From assembly GCA_017459895.1 (NCBI GenBank), contig JAFUCA010000006.1, positions 186,001 to 250,000 of the forward strand: a stretch of DNA of 64,000 nucleotides, read 5' to 3'. Positions 8,919-18,674 of the stretch are shown here, one piece after another. How positions within the stretch are numbered: position 1 is the stretch's first letter; each line of letters begins with the position of its first letter. The notes beneath the pieces are model-generated. The model made no database searches. It had not been told where the DNA came from and saw only the letters and a program-made list of their open reading frames with translations. Position numbers and translations under genes: made by a program. This DNA comes from Bacillota bacterium. Lineage in GTDB: Bacteria > Bacillota > Clostridia > Peptostreptococcales > Anaerovoracaceae.

Positions 8919-9989
8919 ATGTTTGACAAGCTTGATTTTATCACAGAGAAATACGATGAACTGGCACAGACCGTGTCCGATCCTGCTGTAATCGCCAACC
9001 AGCCGGTCTGGCAGAAGTACGTCAAGGAGATGGGCGAGATGGAGCCGATCGTCAAGAAATACAAGGAGTACCGCGATGCAAAGGCTGGCATTGCCGACGC
9101 GAAGGAAATGCTGGAGGACGGCGACGAGGAGATGCGGGAGCTGGCCAAGATGGAGATCGCGGAGCTGGAAGAGAAGCTTCCCCAGATGGAGGAGGAGCTG
9201 AAGGTCCTGCTTCTTCCGAAGGACCCCAACGATGAGAAGAACGTCATCCTGGAGATCCGGGCGGGCACCGGCGGAGAGGAAGCCGCCCTGTTCGGCGCGG
9301 ATCTTCTGCGGATGTACACCAGATATGCGGAACGGAACCGCTGGAAGACCGAGCTGATGGAGATCAATGACACAGGGCTTGGCGGCATCAAGGAAGCCGT
9401 CATGCTGATCAAGGGCAAGGGAGCCTATTCCCGACTGAAGTTCGAAAGCGGCGCCCACCGGGTGCAGCGGGTTCCGGAGACGGAGTCCAGCGGGCGGATC
9501 CACACATCGGCGGCGACGGTTGCGGTACTGCCGGAGGTGGATGATGTGGAAGTGGATCTGGATCCGAACGACGTCCGGGTGGATGTTTACCGGGCATCCG
9601 GCAACGGCGGCCAGTGCGTCAACACCACCGACTCCGCCGTCCGTCTGACCCACGAGCCCACCGGACTGGTGGTCACCTGTCAGGATGAGAAGTCCCAGAT
9701 CAAGAACAAGGATAAGGCGTTCAAGGTCCTGAAGGCCAGACTTTACGATCTGGAGATGCAGAAGCAGCAGGCCGAGATCGCCGGACAGCGAAAGAGCCAG
9801 GTCGGCACCGGCGACCGCAGCGAGCGGATCCGCACCTACAACTTCCCCCAGGGAAGAGTTTCCGATCACCGGATCGGACTGACATTGTATAAGCTGGAGC
9901 AGTTCCTGGACGGAGATCTGGATGAGATCATCGACGGACTGATCACCAGCGATCAGGCAGAGAAGATGCGGGAATTTGGGGAAGCATAG
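8919..9989 (+). CDS. prfA: peptide chain release factor 1
   Basis: 356 residues from the ATG at 8919 behind AAGGAG; a GTG at 8901 is in frame but lies upstream of that site. The RF1 hallmarks are present: the GGQ motif in [20 protein letters not shown] (about residue 230) for peptidyl-tRNA hydrolysis, and the codon-recognition stretch [14 protein letters not shown], with Pro-Glu-Thr at the Pro-x-Thr position. It reads UAA and UAG. It heads a translation/nucleotide cluster with ywlC one base downstream. No prmC is adjacent. An exact 11-mer word at 9078 is read as AKAG. Confidence 0.97.
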   Translation: MFDKLDFITEKYDELAQTVSDPAVIANQPVWQKYVKEMGEMEPIVKKYKEYRDAKAGIADAKEMLEDGDEEMRELAKMEIAELEEKLPQMEEELKVLLLPKDPNDEKNVILEIRAGTGGEEAALFGADLLRMYTRYAERNRWKTELMEINDTGLGGIKEAVMLIKGKGAYSRLKFESGAHRVQRVPETESSGRIHTSAATVAVLPEVDDVEVDLDPNDVRVDVYRASGNGGQCVNTTDSAVRLTHEPTGLVVTCQDEKSQIKNKDKAFKVLKARLYDLEMQKQQAEIAGQRKSQVGTGDRSERIRTYNFPQGRVSDHRIGLTLYKLEQFLDGDLDEIIDGLITSDQAEKMREFGEA

Positions 9990-9990
9990 T

Positions 9991-11025
9991 ATGAACACAC
10001 TACATTTAACAACCGAAATCAAGGACATCGCCAAAGCGGCGAACATCATCCGGGAAGGCGGTCTGGTCGCGTTCCCGACAGAGACGGTCTACGGCCTGGG
10101 GGCCGATGCCATGAACGCGGAGGCCGTCGCGGCGGTGTATGAAGCCAAAGGACGGCCCAGCGACAATCCGATGATCGTGCACATCGCCAGAGCCAGTGAT
10201 ATCGGGCAGCTGACGCCCATGCTCAGCTCCGATATCGTAGCGATCATCGAGAACTTCTGGCCGGGCCCGCTGACCATTGTTGTGAAGAAAAAACCGGAAG
10301 TCCCGGACCGGACCACCGGCGGACTGGACACCGTGGCGGTGCGCATGCCGGATTCAAAGCCGGCGCTGGATCTGATCAATCTCTCCGGGACCCCGATCGC
10401 AGCGCCCAGCGCGAACCTCTCGGGAAGCCCCAGTCCCACCCGGGCGAAGGACGTCATCGCGGATCTGGACGGACGCATCGACGCCGTCATCAGCGGAGAC
10501 GACTGCCGGGTCGGGATCGAGTCGACGGTACTGGATCTGACCAGTGAGGTGCCGACCATTCTCCGGCCGGGCATCATCACCGCGGAGAGCATTGAAGCGG
10601 CCCTCGGCAAGGAAGTCATCTACGATCCGTCCCTGAAGGAGGCGGCCCGGCACGTGGCGCTGGATCCGGCGGGAGGCGTGCAGGAGAGCGATTTCCAGCC
10701 GAAATCCCCCGGCATGAAGTACAAGCACTACGCGCCGAAGGCGGACATGCTGGTCGTGGAAGGCCAGCGGGACAAGGTCAAGGCGGAGATCGAGCGGCTC
10801 AAAGGGCTCAACGAGAAGCTGGGCAACCGGGTGGGGGTGATCCTCTTTGAGGAGAAGGCCTTCATTGAAGCGGCCCATGACTTCTTCGCCCGGCTGCGGG
10901 ATCTGGACCACGAGGAGGTGGATCTGATCCTGGCCGGCGCCCTGTCGGATACGGATGGCGTGGGGTTCGCGGTGATGAACCGTATGCTGAAATCCGCGGG
11001 ATACAATATCGTACGGGTATCGTAG
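9991..11025 (+). CDS. ywlC: L-threonylcarbamoyladenylate synthase (long Sua5 form)
   Basis: 344 residues. The YrdC domain (~10-200) shows the conserved GLVAFPTETVYGLGADA and KGRPSDNP motifs that bind ATP, bicarbonate and threonine. The C-terminal Sua5 domain (~240-344) contains SPGMKYKHYAPKA. It makes threonylcarbamoyl-AMP for t6A37 of ANN-decoding tRNAs. Start ATG 9991 sits one base after prfA, indicating translational coupling; a TTG at 9976 would overlap prfA and is less likely. The stop is directly followed by an inverted pair of the window's 11-mer. Confidence 0.95.
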   Translation: MNTLHLTTEIKDIAKAANIIREGGLVAFPTETVYGLGADAMNAEAVAAVYEAKGRPSDNPMIVHIARASDIGQLTPMLSSDIVAIIENFWPGPLTIVVKKKPEVPDRTTGGLDTVAVRMPDSKPALDLINLSGTPIAAPSANLSGSPSPTRAKDVIADLDGRIDAVISGDDCRVGIESTVLDLTSEVPTILRPGIITAESIEAALGKEVIYDPSLKEAARHVALDPAGGVQESDFQPKSPGMKYKHYAPKADMLVVEGQRDKVKAEIERLKGLNEKLGNRVGVILFEEKAFIEAAHDFFARLRDLDHEEVDLILAGALSDTDGVGFAVMNRMLKSAGYNIVRVS

Positions 11026-11046
11026 AAAGGCTGGACCAGCCTTTGC
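11026..11046. repeat. inverted pair of the 11-mer between ywlC and rpiB
   Basis: AAAGGCTGG (11026-11034), one A, then exact CCAGCCTTTGC (11036-11046). It starts on the base after the ywlC stop codon. It could form a hairpin, but the T-run of an intrinsic terminator is missing and rpiB's ribosome site follows at once. Confidence 0.85.
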
Positions 11047-11064
11047 AGAAGGAGGAACAGAGGA

Positions 11065-11496
11065 ATGTTAATAGCAATCGCAAGCGATCACGGCGGATTC
11101 AGGCTCAAGGAAGCCGTTCGAAAGTATCTGGCGGAGCGGGGTGAGAAGGTCGTGGACCTCGGCACCAGCTCGGAGGACTCCGTGGATTATCCGGTTTTCG
11201 GGAAGGCATGCGCGGAGGCGGTCGCTTCCGGAAAGGCGGAGCGCGGCATCGTCGTCTGCGGCACCGGCATCGGAATCTCCATCGCCGCCAACAAGGTGAA
11301 GGGCATCCGCTGCGGGCTTTGCACCAGCGTGGAGATGGCGGAGCTGACGAGAAAGCACAACAACGCCAATATGCTGGCTCTGGGGGGCAGGACGACCGAG
11401 CCGGAGCTGGCGCTGGAGATCGTGAAGACGTTCCTCGACACCGAGTTTGAGGGCGGCCGGCACAAGCGGCGCACAGACTTGCTCGATGAAATGTAG
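11065..11496 (+). CDS. rpiB: ribose-5-phosphate isomerase B
   Basis: 143 residues, standard RpiB/LacAB length. Starts LIAIASDHGGFRLKE with the substrate-binding Asp-His. The active-site Cys lies in VVCGTGIGISIAANK, and the phosphate-binding RKHNNANMLALGGR follows. It interconverts ribulose-5-phosphate and ribose-5-phosphate, feeding PRPP to the uracil phosphoribosyltransferase encoded next. ATG follows GGAGG. An exact 11-mer copy lies at 11501, just past the stop. Confidence 0.96.
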   Translation: MLIAIASDHGGFRLKEAVRKYLAERGEKVVDLGTSSEDSVDYPVFGKACAEAVASGKAERGIVVCGTGIGISIAANKVKGIRCGLCTSVEMAELTRKHNNANMLALGGRTTEPELALEIVKTFLDTEFEGGRHKRRTDLLDEM

Positions 11497-11562
11497 AAGG
11501 CCAGCCTTTGCATAATAATGAGTCAATAATGTAAATTTTAATACAAAGAAAGGAAGGAAGAC

Positions 11563-12192
11563 ATGGGAAAAGTATACGTTTTCGACCATCCGTTAATTCA
11601 GCACAAGACGGCGATCATCCGGGACAAGAACACGGGCACGAAGGATTTCCGGCAGCTCGTCGGCGAGATCGCGATGCTGATGACCTATGAATCCACACGC
11701 AGCCTGCCTTTGGAAGACGTGACCATCGAGACACCGATCTGTGAGACGACGGTCAAGATGCTCAAGGGCCAGGATGTGGCGATCGTTCCGATCCTGAGAG
11801 CGGGACTGGGCATGGTGGATGGCATTCTGCAGATCATCCCCAACGCCAAGGTCGGACACGTCGGCCTCTACAGAGACCCGGAAACCCATGAACCCCACGA
11901 ATATTACTGCAAGATGCCGGACGATCTGGACAAGCGTCAGATCTTCATCACCGACCCGATGCTGGCCACCGGCGGCAGCGCTGTGGCAGCCATCGATTTC
12001 GTCAAGCAGCGCGGCGGCAAGAACATCATCTTCATGTGCCTGATCGCGGCGCCGGAAGGCATCGAAGTGCTGCAGAAGGCGCATCCGGATGTGGATATCT
12101 ATATCGCGGCGAAGGACGAGTGCCTGAACGAACACGCCTACATCGTACCTGGCCTGGGCGATGCCGGCGACCGGATCTTTGGAACAAAATAA
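11563..12192 (+). CDS. upp: uracil phosphoribosyltransferase
   Basis: 209 residues, the normal length. The PRPP-binding loop is [15 protein letters not shown] (about 128-142), and the C terminus [17 protein letters not shown] forms the uracil-binding hood. It converts uracil and PRPP to UMP in pyrimidine salvage. The start ATG follows AAAGGAAGG. It sits between rpiB and tyrS in the same orientation, 12 bp before the tyrS start. Confidence 0.97.
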   Translation: MGKVYVFDHPLIQHKTAIIRDKNTGTKDFRQLVGEIAMLMTYESTRSLPLEDVTIETPICETTVKMLKGQDVAIVPILRAGLGMVDGILQIIPNAKVGHVGLYRDPETHEPHEYYCKMPDDLDKRQIFITDPMLATGGSAVAAIDFVKQRGGKNIIFMCLIAAPEGIEVLQKAHPDVDIYIAAKDECLNEHAYIVPGLGDAGDRIFGTK

Positions 12193-12204
12193 TTGGAGGC
12201 AACC

Positions 12205-13578
12205 ATGAACAGCAAGCTGATACCCGATAACGTCAGCAAATTTGACAACGTATATGACGTACTGAAAGAGAGAGGATTTATTGAGCAGTCGACGGACGAG
12301 GACAAGGTCCGGGAGCTTCTGAAGAACGAGAAGGTCAAGTTCTATATCGGTTTCGACCCGACGGCGGACTGCCTGCACGTGGGCCACTTCATGCAGGTCA
12401 TCATCATGATGTACATGCAGAAGTTCGGCCACACCCCGGTGGTTCTGATCGGCGGCGGCACCGGCATGGTGGGAGACCCCTCCGGCCGCACCGACATGCG
12501 GCAGGTCATGAGCGTGGAGACCATCGAGCACAACTGCGCCCAGTTCAAGAAGCTCTTCGACCAGTTCCTGGAGTTCGACGAGGAGTGGGAGTACGTGGGC
12601 AACGAAGGCGTCTACGTGCCGGGCCACGAGAACAAGACTCCGGAGCCGGGCAAGGCCATCGCGGTGAACAACGCCCGGTGGCTGCGGCCCCTCAATTACA
12701 TCGACTTTCTGCGGGAGATCGGCTCGCTGTTCAATGTCAACACCATGCTGCGGGCGGAGGCCTTCAAGCAGAGGATGGCCCGGGAAGGCGGCCTGACGAT
12801 GTTCGAGATGAACTACATGCTGATGCAGAGCTACGACTTCATGGTCATGGCCAGAGACTTCGGCGTGAAGCTGCAGTTCGGCGGCAACGACCAGTGGTCC
12901 AACATCATCGGCGGCGTCGACCTGACCCGGAAGAAGCTGGGGATCGATGTCTACGGCATGACCTTCTCCCTGCTGACCAATTCCGAGGGCAAGAAAATGG
13001 GCAAGACCCAGAAGGGCGCCCTGTGGCTGTCCGCGGACAAGACCTCTCCCTACGAGTTCTACCAGTACTGGAGGAACGTGGGGGACGCGGACGTCAACAA
13101 GTGCCTGCGGATGCTGACCTTCCTGCCCATGGAAGAGATCGAGCAGCTGTCCGCGCTGAAGGATCAGGAGATCAACAGGGCCAAGGAGATCCTGGCCTAC
13201 GAGGTCACCAAGCTGGTCCACGGCGAAGAGGAAGCCCGTAAGGCTCAGGACGCGGCCCGCGCGGCGTTTGGCGGCGGAGCCGGCGGTGCGGGTATGGCCA
13301 ATCTCCCCGTTGTCGAGTTCGCAAAGGCTGGACTTGCCTCGACGGATAAGGACGGAAACGACCTGGGCGGCCTGGGAGTGGTAGCCTTCATCAAGGAGCT
13401 GGGACTGGTTCCCTCCAACCGGGAAGGCTTCATGACCATCGAGCAGGGCGGCCTGAAGATCGACGGCGAGAAGATCACCGACAAGAAATACCTGATCACG
13501 GAGAAGACCTTCGGCGAGGACGGGAAGATCCTCGTGGAGAAGGGCAAGAAAAAAAAGATCATAGTTGAGCTGAAATAA
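12205..13578 (+). CDS. tyrS: tyrosyl-tRNA synthetase
   Basis: 457 residues, a class-I synthetase. HIGH signature as HVGH in ADCLHVGHFMQV, tyrosine-binding QSYDF and GGNDQWSNI, KMSKS as KMGKT, and an S4-like C-terminal domain with GGLKIDGEKI. It is somewhat longer than the E. coli enzyme. Insertions include a segment around VYVPGHENK and a Gly-rich stretch AAFGGGAGGAG near residue 355, after which an exact 11-mer (13321) is read as AKAG. Start ATG 12205 follows TTGGAGG; the TTG at 12193 belongs to that ribosome site. No T-box is seen, as expected inside an operon. Confidence 0.97.
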   Translation: MNSKLIPDNVSKFDNVYDVLKERGFIEQSTDEDKVRELLKNEKVKFYIGFDPTADCLHVGHFMQVIIMMYMQKFGHTPVVLIGGGTGMVGDPSGRTDMRQVMSVETIEHNCAQFKKLFDQFLEFDEEWEYVGNEGVYVPGHENKTPEPGKAIAVNNARWLRPLNYIDFLREIGSLFNVNTMLRAEAFKQRMAREGGLTMFEMNYMLMQSYDFMVMARDFGVKLQFGGNDQWSNIIGGVDLTRKKLGIDVYGMTFSLLTNSEGKKMGKTQKGALWLSADKTSPYEFYQYWRNVGDADVNKCLRMLTFLPMEEIEQLSALKDQEINRAKEILAYEVTKLVHGEEEARKAQDAARAAFGGGAGGAGMANLPVVEFAKAGLASTDKDGNDLGGLGVVAFIKELGLVPSNREGFMTIEQGGLKIDGEKITDKKYLITEKTFGEDGKILVEKGKKKKIIVELK

Positions 13579-13659
13579 GAAGACGAGAAACACGAAGCCA
13601 GACAGGACAGGTCCGCTCTGCGGGTGCGTTTTGTTTGGCTTTTGTCATGGAGATACGTT

Positions 13660-16600
13660 ATGAGACAGGGAAGTAAGAACAGTAGTTGGAGAATAACCAT
13701 CTCTCTGATATTGGGAATGATGCTGGCATGTATGATCGCATGGGCACAGCCAGCCTTTGCAGCAGCGACCCAGGGGTCCTGCGGAGATGATGCCATCTGG
13801 AGTTACAGCAATGGAACGCTGACCATCAGCGGAAGTGGGACTACCGGATACGACGATTATGTAGATGATTACGGGAAGGAGATTCAGAAGGTCGTCATTC
13901 AGGAAGGAATCACAGGAATCGAAAGCGGCGCATTTGACGGATGCACGGCTTTGACCGAGGTCAGTCTTCCGGACACATTAACGACGATTCAGGGATGGGC
14001 ATTTTCGGACTGTACGAAGTTAAAGGAGATTGTCATCCCGGGCAGCGTCACGCAGATGGCTGCCGGAGTATTTGACGGCTGTACCGCGCTGGAGAGCGCC
14101 GTGATGGCGGAGGACAACAGCGAATACCAGAGCCCGGAGGGATCGAACTGTATTATCCGCAATACGTACAGCGGCAAAACGCTCTGGGTCGGCGGCCTGA
14201 AGAGCGTGATCCCCGAAAGCTGCAATAAGATCGGCAACAGCAGCTTCGCGGGGAGGGGACTGACCGAGATCGTGATCCCGGAGGGAATTACGGACATTGA
14301 TGACTATGCCTTTGCCAGGTGTAAGAAGCTGGGACGGATCGTACTTCCCCAGAGCCTGACGAAGATCAGCGCCTACGCGTTCTCGGAGTGCGATCGACTG
14401 ACGCAGATCTATTACGGCGGATCCGAGGAGGACTGGGCCAATGTTGAGGTGTCATCCGCCGAAAACGAAGCGATCGCTGAGGCGAAATTCACCTATAACA
14501 CGGACAACTTCGACGGAACGCAGATCGTAGCGGAGAGCGGATCCTATCAGGTCACGACGGAAGATGGAGAGAAGGGGAACATCAGCTGGAAGTTCCGCAA
14601 CGGACTCCTGAAGCTGTCGGGATCCGGCGGAGTATACACCATCGGATCCAAGACCGGCGAGACCTGGGATGACAAAGGGCTGGGGGATCAGATCGAGCGG
14701 ATCGAGATCGAGGAAGGCATTACGGCCATAGGTGAAAGTGCCTTTACCAGCATCGACAGCCTGAAGGAAGTTACGGTTCACGGCTACATGACATTGATCG
14801 GGAAAAGGGCTTTCGACAACTGCGGGAACCTGGAAAAGGTCGTCCTTGAAAGAAAAGTAGTGGAGATCGGAGAGAGTGCTTTCGAGAATGGAGGCTACGA
14901 GCTGACGGTAAACGGGGTCATCGAAACCATTGGGAAAGGCGGTTTCAACGGGTGTTCCCATCTGATCCTGAATGCGAATGTGACCGAAATGGTCAAGAGC
15001 CCGTCGGTATTTGTGGGGCTGCGGGAGCTGACGCTGGGGGAAAACGTTACGGCGATCCCGGCCAACCTGTTCCGCAGGTGCATTATGCTGGAAGAAGTGA
15101 CGATCCCGGATACGGTGACCAGCATTCGTCCGGGTGCGTTTGCCGACAACCCGGCTCTGAAACGTGTCGTCCTCGGCAAGGGGCTCGATACGGTCACATC
15201 ATCGGTCTTCTATGAGTGCAGCGGGCTGGAGGAGGTCACCATTCCTTCCAGCGTGAAGACGATCGAGGAAGACGCATTCGTGGCAGATGGCTATGACTAT
15301 TTGAAGGATATCTACTATGACGGCAGTGAAGCGGACTGGGATGAGATCTCAATCGACAGTACCAACAGCCGGCGTCTGAGCAAGGAGAAGGTCTGCTTCG
15401 ATGGAATGACGAAGGCGCAGGTCGCGGAACAGAAGATCAACGCCATCGGCGAGGTGACCCTTGAGAGCGAGGAGTTGATCGTTGCGGCGAGAGCCTATTA
15501 TGACGATCTCACCGAGGCGCAGAAGGCAGAGGTCTCCGAAGAAGCGAAAGAAACCCTGGAGAGCGCGGAGAAAACCCTGAAGGCTCTGAAGGGGGATCAG
15601 TGGGCACAGGACGGTGTCAGCTTCGAGAACGGAGTTCTGACCATCTCGAAGGATAGGACCAAAAATGATGACGGGAAATTCCCTTGGGATGATTCTCTGA
15701 ATGCGGTCACGAAGATCGTGATGGAAGACGGGGTGACGAGTGTGCCGGAATATGCGTTCTACGATGCAGAGAACCTGCGCGAGGTGGAGATGGCGGATTC
15801 GGTGACTTCCATCGGACAGAGTGCATTTGAATACTGCGGAAAGCTGCGGAAGGTCCGCTTTTCGGAAGGTCTGCAGGACATCGGAGAAGACGCCTTTGAG
15901 TACTGCTGGAAGCTGGAGGAAGCGAACCTTCCGGAGGGACTTCGCACCATCGGCTCCTATGGCTTCGCTCATACGGGGATCACGTCGATCGCTTTGACCG
16001 AGAATCTGCAGAAGTTCGGATACGGAGCGTTCTATGGCTGCGGCATGGAGGACAACGGCACCCTGGATGGAATCTACGGAATCCTCTTCCGCGGAACGAA
16101 GGAACAGTGGGAGGCGATCGAAGGGCATGACACCCTGTCCTATGAAGGGTATGATGTGATCGTCTATTATGGATACACCTCCAAGATGGATGTCCTTTCG
16201 GATAAGATCAAAAAACTCAGCGCGTTGGGAGATGCCGCAGGGGACGATGAGGACTGGATGCCGGCCCGCATGGCCTACGACCGTCTGACCACAGCAGAGC
16301 GAAAACAGCTTTCGGCCGATGCGAAGCGGATGGAAGAGAAGACGATCCTGGCAAGATCTAAATACGACGATTTCGAGAACGGTTATCTGAACTCGGAAAA
16401 CGAAGACTTCACTACAGAGGCCTCCGGCGAGTACCACTGGGACGGCATCGATCTGATCGACGGAACGCTGACGGTTCATCCGGGAGCGGATCTTGACTGG
16501 ACGAATAAACAGCCGCCATGGGAGGATGATAACGACTCTTCCTCCAAAACCTGGATGATCAAGCATGTCGTGATCGAGGACGGTGTGACTTCGATCGCGG

Positions 16601-17628
16601 CGGGAGCCTTCGAGAAGTGTCATAACCTGGCCGATGTGTATGTGGCGGACAGTGTGACATCCATCGGTGAGGGCGCATTCGCCGGCTGCACCTATCTTCG
16701 GGAGATCAGCCTGCCGGCGGGACTGAAATCCGTCGGTGTCAGCGCGTTTGACGGAGACTATTTCTTCAAGCGGATCTACTACCGGGGAACGGATGCCGGA
16801 TGGAAAACCGTCAGCATTGATAATGCAGGCGGCGGCAACCAGAATCTGATTAACGGACATCTCTACAGCGGCTGTGCCACCAGGATGGATTACATCACGT
16901 CGCAGCTGAAGAAATATGCGGACAAGGAGCCGACGACCGCGGATCAATACGAGGTCCAGTCTCTCTGCGCGGTCATCCGGATGCTCCCCGAGGAGGAGAG
17001 GGCTTCAATTCCGGAAGAGCTGGAATCCCGCGCACGGGATCTGATCAATATGGAGGATGAGGATTTTGCGAACGCCGGAAGCGATCCGGACGCCCCGGAT
17101 GATCCGGAGGAGCAGGCGATCCCCGTGACCCCGGTTCTGGAGCTCAGCCGGACGAGCTATGTATACGACGGCAAGGTGCACCGCCCGCGGGAATCCGTGA
17201 TGATAAACAATTCCGAGTGGGGCAGCGAAGAGTACGAGATGATCTGGCCGTCAGGCTGTAAGGACGTGGGCATTTATACCGTCCGCGTCAAGATGACGAA
17301 AGGCTACACAGGCAGTGCGACAGCGACCTTCCGGATCCTTCCGAAGGGAACCAGCCTCAAAAAATTAAAGGCCGCGAAGAAATCCATGACCGTAACCTGG
17401 AAAAAGCAGGCGGTTCAGACCGACGGATATCAGATCCAGTACAGCCTGAAAAAGAAGTTCACCGGCAGCAAGACTGTCACCGTCAAAAAGGCAGCGGCGG
17501 TAAAGACGAAGATCAAAAAACTGAAGAGCAAGAAGAACTACTACGTTCGTGTCCGTACATTCAAGAAGGTCGGATCGAGTACGCTGTACTCCCCCTGGAG
17601 CGCGGCTAAGAAAGTGAAGATCAAGTGA
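13660..17628 (+). CDS. giant secreted BspA-type leucine-rich-repeat surface protein
   Basis: 1322 residues from ATG 13660; an in-frame ATG at 13624 would precede the signal peptide. The N terminus is a classical signal peptide ending near QPAFAA. Then follow several blocks of BspA/LRR_5 repeats of the pattern L-x-x-V-x-I-P-x-x-V-T-x-I-x-x-x-A-F, interrupted by all-alpha spacers. Near the C terminus come an MBG-like beta domain (~1165-1230) and a Lys-rich fibronectin type III domain (~1235-1322), similar to the FnIII domain of the M28 peptidase. No LPxTG or SLH anchor is visible, so the basic FnIII tail may hold it to the wall. Such proteins usually serve adhesion. An exact 11-mer word (13750) overlaps the signal-peptide cleavage region. 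Confidence 0.88.
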   Translation: MRQGSKNSSWRITISLILGMMLACMIAWAQPAFAAATQGSCGDDAIWSYSNGTLTISGSGTTGYDDYVDDYGKEIQKVVIQEGITGIESGAFDGCTALTEVSLPDTLTTIQGWAFSDCTKLKEIVIPGSVTQMAAGVFDGCTALESAVMAEDNSEYQSPEGSNCIIRNTYSGKTLWVGGLKSVIPESCNKIGNSSFAGRGLTEIVIPEGITDIDDYAFARCKKLGRIVLPQSLTKISAYAFSECDRLTQIYYGGSEEDWANVEVSSAENEAIAEAKFTYNTDNFDGTQIVAESGSYQVTTEDGEKGNISWKFRNGLLKLSGSGGVYTIGSKTGETWDDKGLGDQIERIEIEEGITAIGESAFTSIDSLKEVTVHGYMTLIGKRAFDNCGNLEKVVLERKVVEIGESAFENGGYELTVNGVIETIGKGGFNGCSHLILNANVTEMVKSPSVFVGLRELTLGENVTAIPANLFRRCIMLEEVTIPDTVTSIRPGAFADNPALKRVVLGKGLDTVTSSVFYECSGLEEVTIPSSVKTIEEDAFVADGYDYLKDIYYDGSEADWDEISIDSTNSRRLSKEKVCFDGMTKAQVAEQKINAIGEVTLESEELIVAARAYYDDLTEAQKAEVSEEAKETLESAEKTLKALKGDQWAQDGVSFENGVLTISKDRTKNDDGKFPWDDSLNAVTKIVMEDGVTSVPEYAFYDAENLREVEMADSVTSIGQSAFEYCGKLRKVRFSEGLQDIGEDAFEYCWKLEEANLPEGLRTIGSYGFAHTGITSIALTENLQKFGYGAFYGCGMEDNGTLDGIYGILFRGTKEQWEAIEGHDTLSYEGYDVIVYYGYTSKMDVLSDKIKKLSALGDAAGDDEDWMPARMAYDRLTTAERKQLSADAKRMEEKTILARSKYDDFENGYLNSENEDFTTEASGEYHWDGIDLIDGTLTVHPGADLDWTNKQPPWEDDNDSSSKTWMIKHVVIEDGVTSIAAGAFEKCHNLADVYVADSVTSIGEGAFAGCTYLREISLPAGLKSVGVSAFDGDYFFKRIYYRGTDAGWKTVSIDNAGGGNQNLINGHLYSGCATRMDYITSQLKKYADKEPTTADQYEVQSLCAVIRMLPEEERASIPEELESRARDLINMEDEDFANAGSDPDAPDDPEEQAIPVTPVLELSRTSYVYDGKVHRPRESVMINNSEWGSEEYEMIWPSGCKDVGIYTVRVKMTKGYTGSATATFRILPKGTSLKKLKAAKKSMTVTWKKQAVQTDGYQIQYSLKKKFTGSKTVTVKKAAAVKTKIKKLKSKKNYYVRVRTFKKVGSSTLYSPWSAAKKVKIK

Positions 17629-17641
17629 GATTGCTCAATCT

Positions 17642-17689
17642 GAGAGGGAACTGCTGTGCAGAGGGATCTGCGCAGCGGTTCTCTTTTTT
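17642..17689 (+). terminator. intrinsic terminator after the LRR protein
   Basis: Long stem GAACTGCTGTGCAGA with TCTGCGCAGCGGTTC, G-U at two positions, tetraloop GGGA, then CTCTTTTTT. Confidence 0.88.
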
Positions 17690-17691
17690 GG

Positions 17692-17720
17692 TTGACAAGC
17701 GGAAATAAAAAGGATAAAAT
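17692..17720 (+). promoter_or_regulatory. sigma-A promoter of the HTH-Uma2 gene
   Basis: Consensus -35 TTGACA (17692-17697), exact 17-bp spacer, -10 TAAAAT (17715-17720), directly after the preceding terminator's T-run. The start codon is 42 bp downstream. Confidence 0.85.
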
Positions 17721-17762
17721 ATGGAAAAATAACGGAAATTAAGAACAGGGGGAGGGGATAGT

Positions 17763-18542
17763 ATGAGAATTGAGGACATGAAGCGGAGAAAGCGGGAGCT
17801 GGGATACACTGCCAGACAGATTTCTGATTTGTCCGGCGTGCCGCTGGGTACGGTACAGAAAATATTCAGCGGACATACGAAGGCGCCGCGTTATGATACC
17901 TTGCGGGCATTGGAGGCAGTGCTGCGGTGGGAGAGCCCGGAGCTGACGCGGGTTCCGGGGAAGAAGCAGGGGGAGTATACGATTGCGGATCTCGAAGGAT
18001 TCCCGGAAGAACGGCGGGTGGAGCTGATCGACGGGGTGATCTACGATCTGGCGAGCCCGACGGGAGCGCATCAGATTGCTGTGGGCTTCCTGCATGCGGA
18101 GTTGTGGAACTTTATACGGTCAAATCAGGGCGGTTGTGTGGTGAATATTGCTCCGACAGGTGTTCAGCCGGATCCGGAGGATGACACAACCCTGCTGGAG
18201 CCGGATGTTCTGGTGACCTGTGACCGGGAGAAGATTACGATGCCCGGGATCAAGGGTGCGCCGGATCTGGTGATTGAGGTACTTTCTCCTTCCACGCGAA
18301 AAAGAGATCTGCTGCTGAAAACCGGCAAGTACGAACAGGCCGGAGTAAGGGAGTTGTGGCTGGTGGATCACATGAACCGCAGGGTGCTCGTCTATGACTT
18401 CGAACACGGGAATGTGGTAAGCATGTATGGCTTTCGGGATAAAGTCCCGGTCTTGATCTTCGATGGGGTGCTGACCATTGACTTTGGTGAGCTGTCTGAT
18501 TATCTGGACGAGCTGTTCGGAGACGAGTGGTGGGAGCAGTGA
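17763..18542 (+). CDS. XRE-type HTH fused to an Uma2-family nuclease-like domain
   Basis: 259 residues. Residues ~1-55 form a helix-turn-helix (YTARQISDLSGVPLGTVQKI). Residues ~70-250 are a Uma2/DUF820 domain of the PD-(D/E)XK nuclease superfamily, with EPDVLV, GAPDLVIEVLSPSTRKRD and LWLVD. The Asp of PDLV, the Glu of VIEVLSPST and the Lys of KTGKY are in the expected places. Uma2 proteins are abundant but their role is unknown. The HTH suggests DNA targeting or autoregulation. It has its own consensus promoter and lies next to another HTH-fusion gene, suggesting an accessory patch. Confidence 0.85.
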   Translation: MRIEDMKRRKRELGYTARQISDLSGVPLGTVQKIFSGHTKAPRYDTLRALEAVLRWESPELTRVPGKKQGEYTIADLEGFPEERRVELIDGVIYDLASPTGAHQIAVGFLHAELWNFIRSNQGGCVVNIAPTGVQPDPEDDTTLLEPDVLVTCDREKITMPGIKGAPDLVIEVLSPSTRKRDLLLKTGKYEQAGVRELWLVDHMNRRVLVYDFEHGNVVSMYGFRDKVPVLIFDGVLTIDFGELSDYLDELFGDEWWEQ

Positions 18543-18553
18543 TAGAGAAGCAA

Positions 18554-18579
18554 CAGGGTGGTACGTTTGTACTACCCTG
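18554..18579. repeat. hairpin repeat, GGTAC family, copy 1
   Basis: CAGGGTGGTAC-GTTT-GTACTACCCTG, an 11-bp stem with one G-T pair. Near-identical hairpins occur at 39589-39618 and 52571-52600. No T-run follows here. Confidence 0.8.
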
Positions 18580-18610
18580 CCGCATTTGCAAGAAAGTTTC
18601 CAGGCGCGAG

Positions 18611-18660
18611 TTGACTTCTGATATAACAAACGCTATACTAATTATATATCAAATGTTATA
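18611..18660 (+). promoter_or_regulatory. promoter with inverted-repeat operator for the HTH-DUF3990 module
   Basis: -35 TTGACT (18611-18616), 17-bp spacer, -10 TATACT (18634-18639). The 7-bp arms TATAACA (18622-18628) and TGTTATA (18654-18660) flank the -10. That arrangement suits autorepression by the HTH at the N terminus of the downstream protein. Confidence 0.75.
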
Positions 18661-18674
18661 ACGAGAGAGCGACC

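Noticed and set aside
11593-13593. 666-codon open frame on the minus strand opposite upp and tyrS
   Set aside because: Antisense shadow of two certain housekeeping genes; composition is not protein-like and there is no ribosome site.
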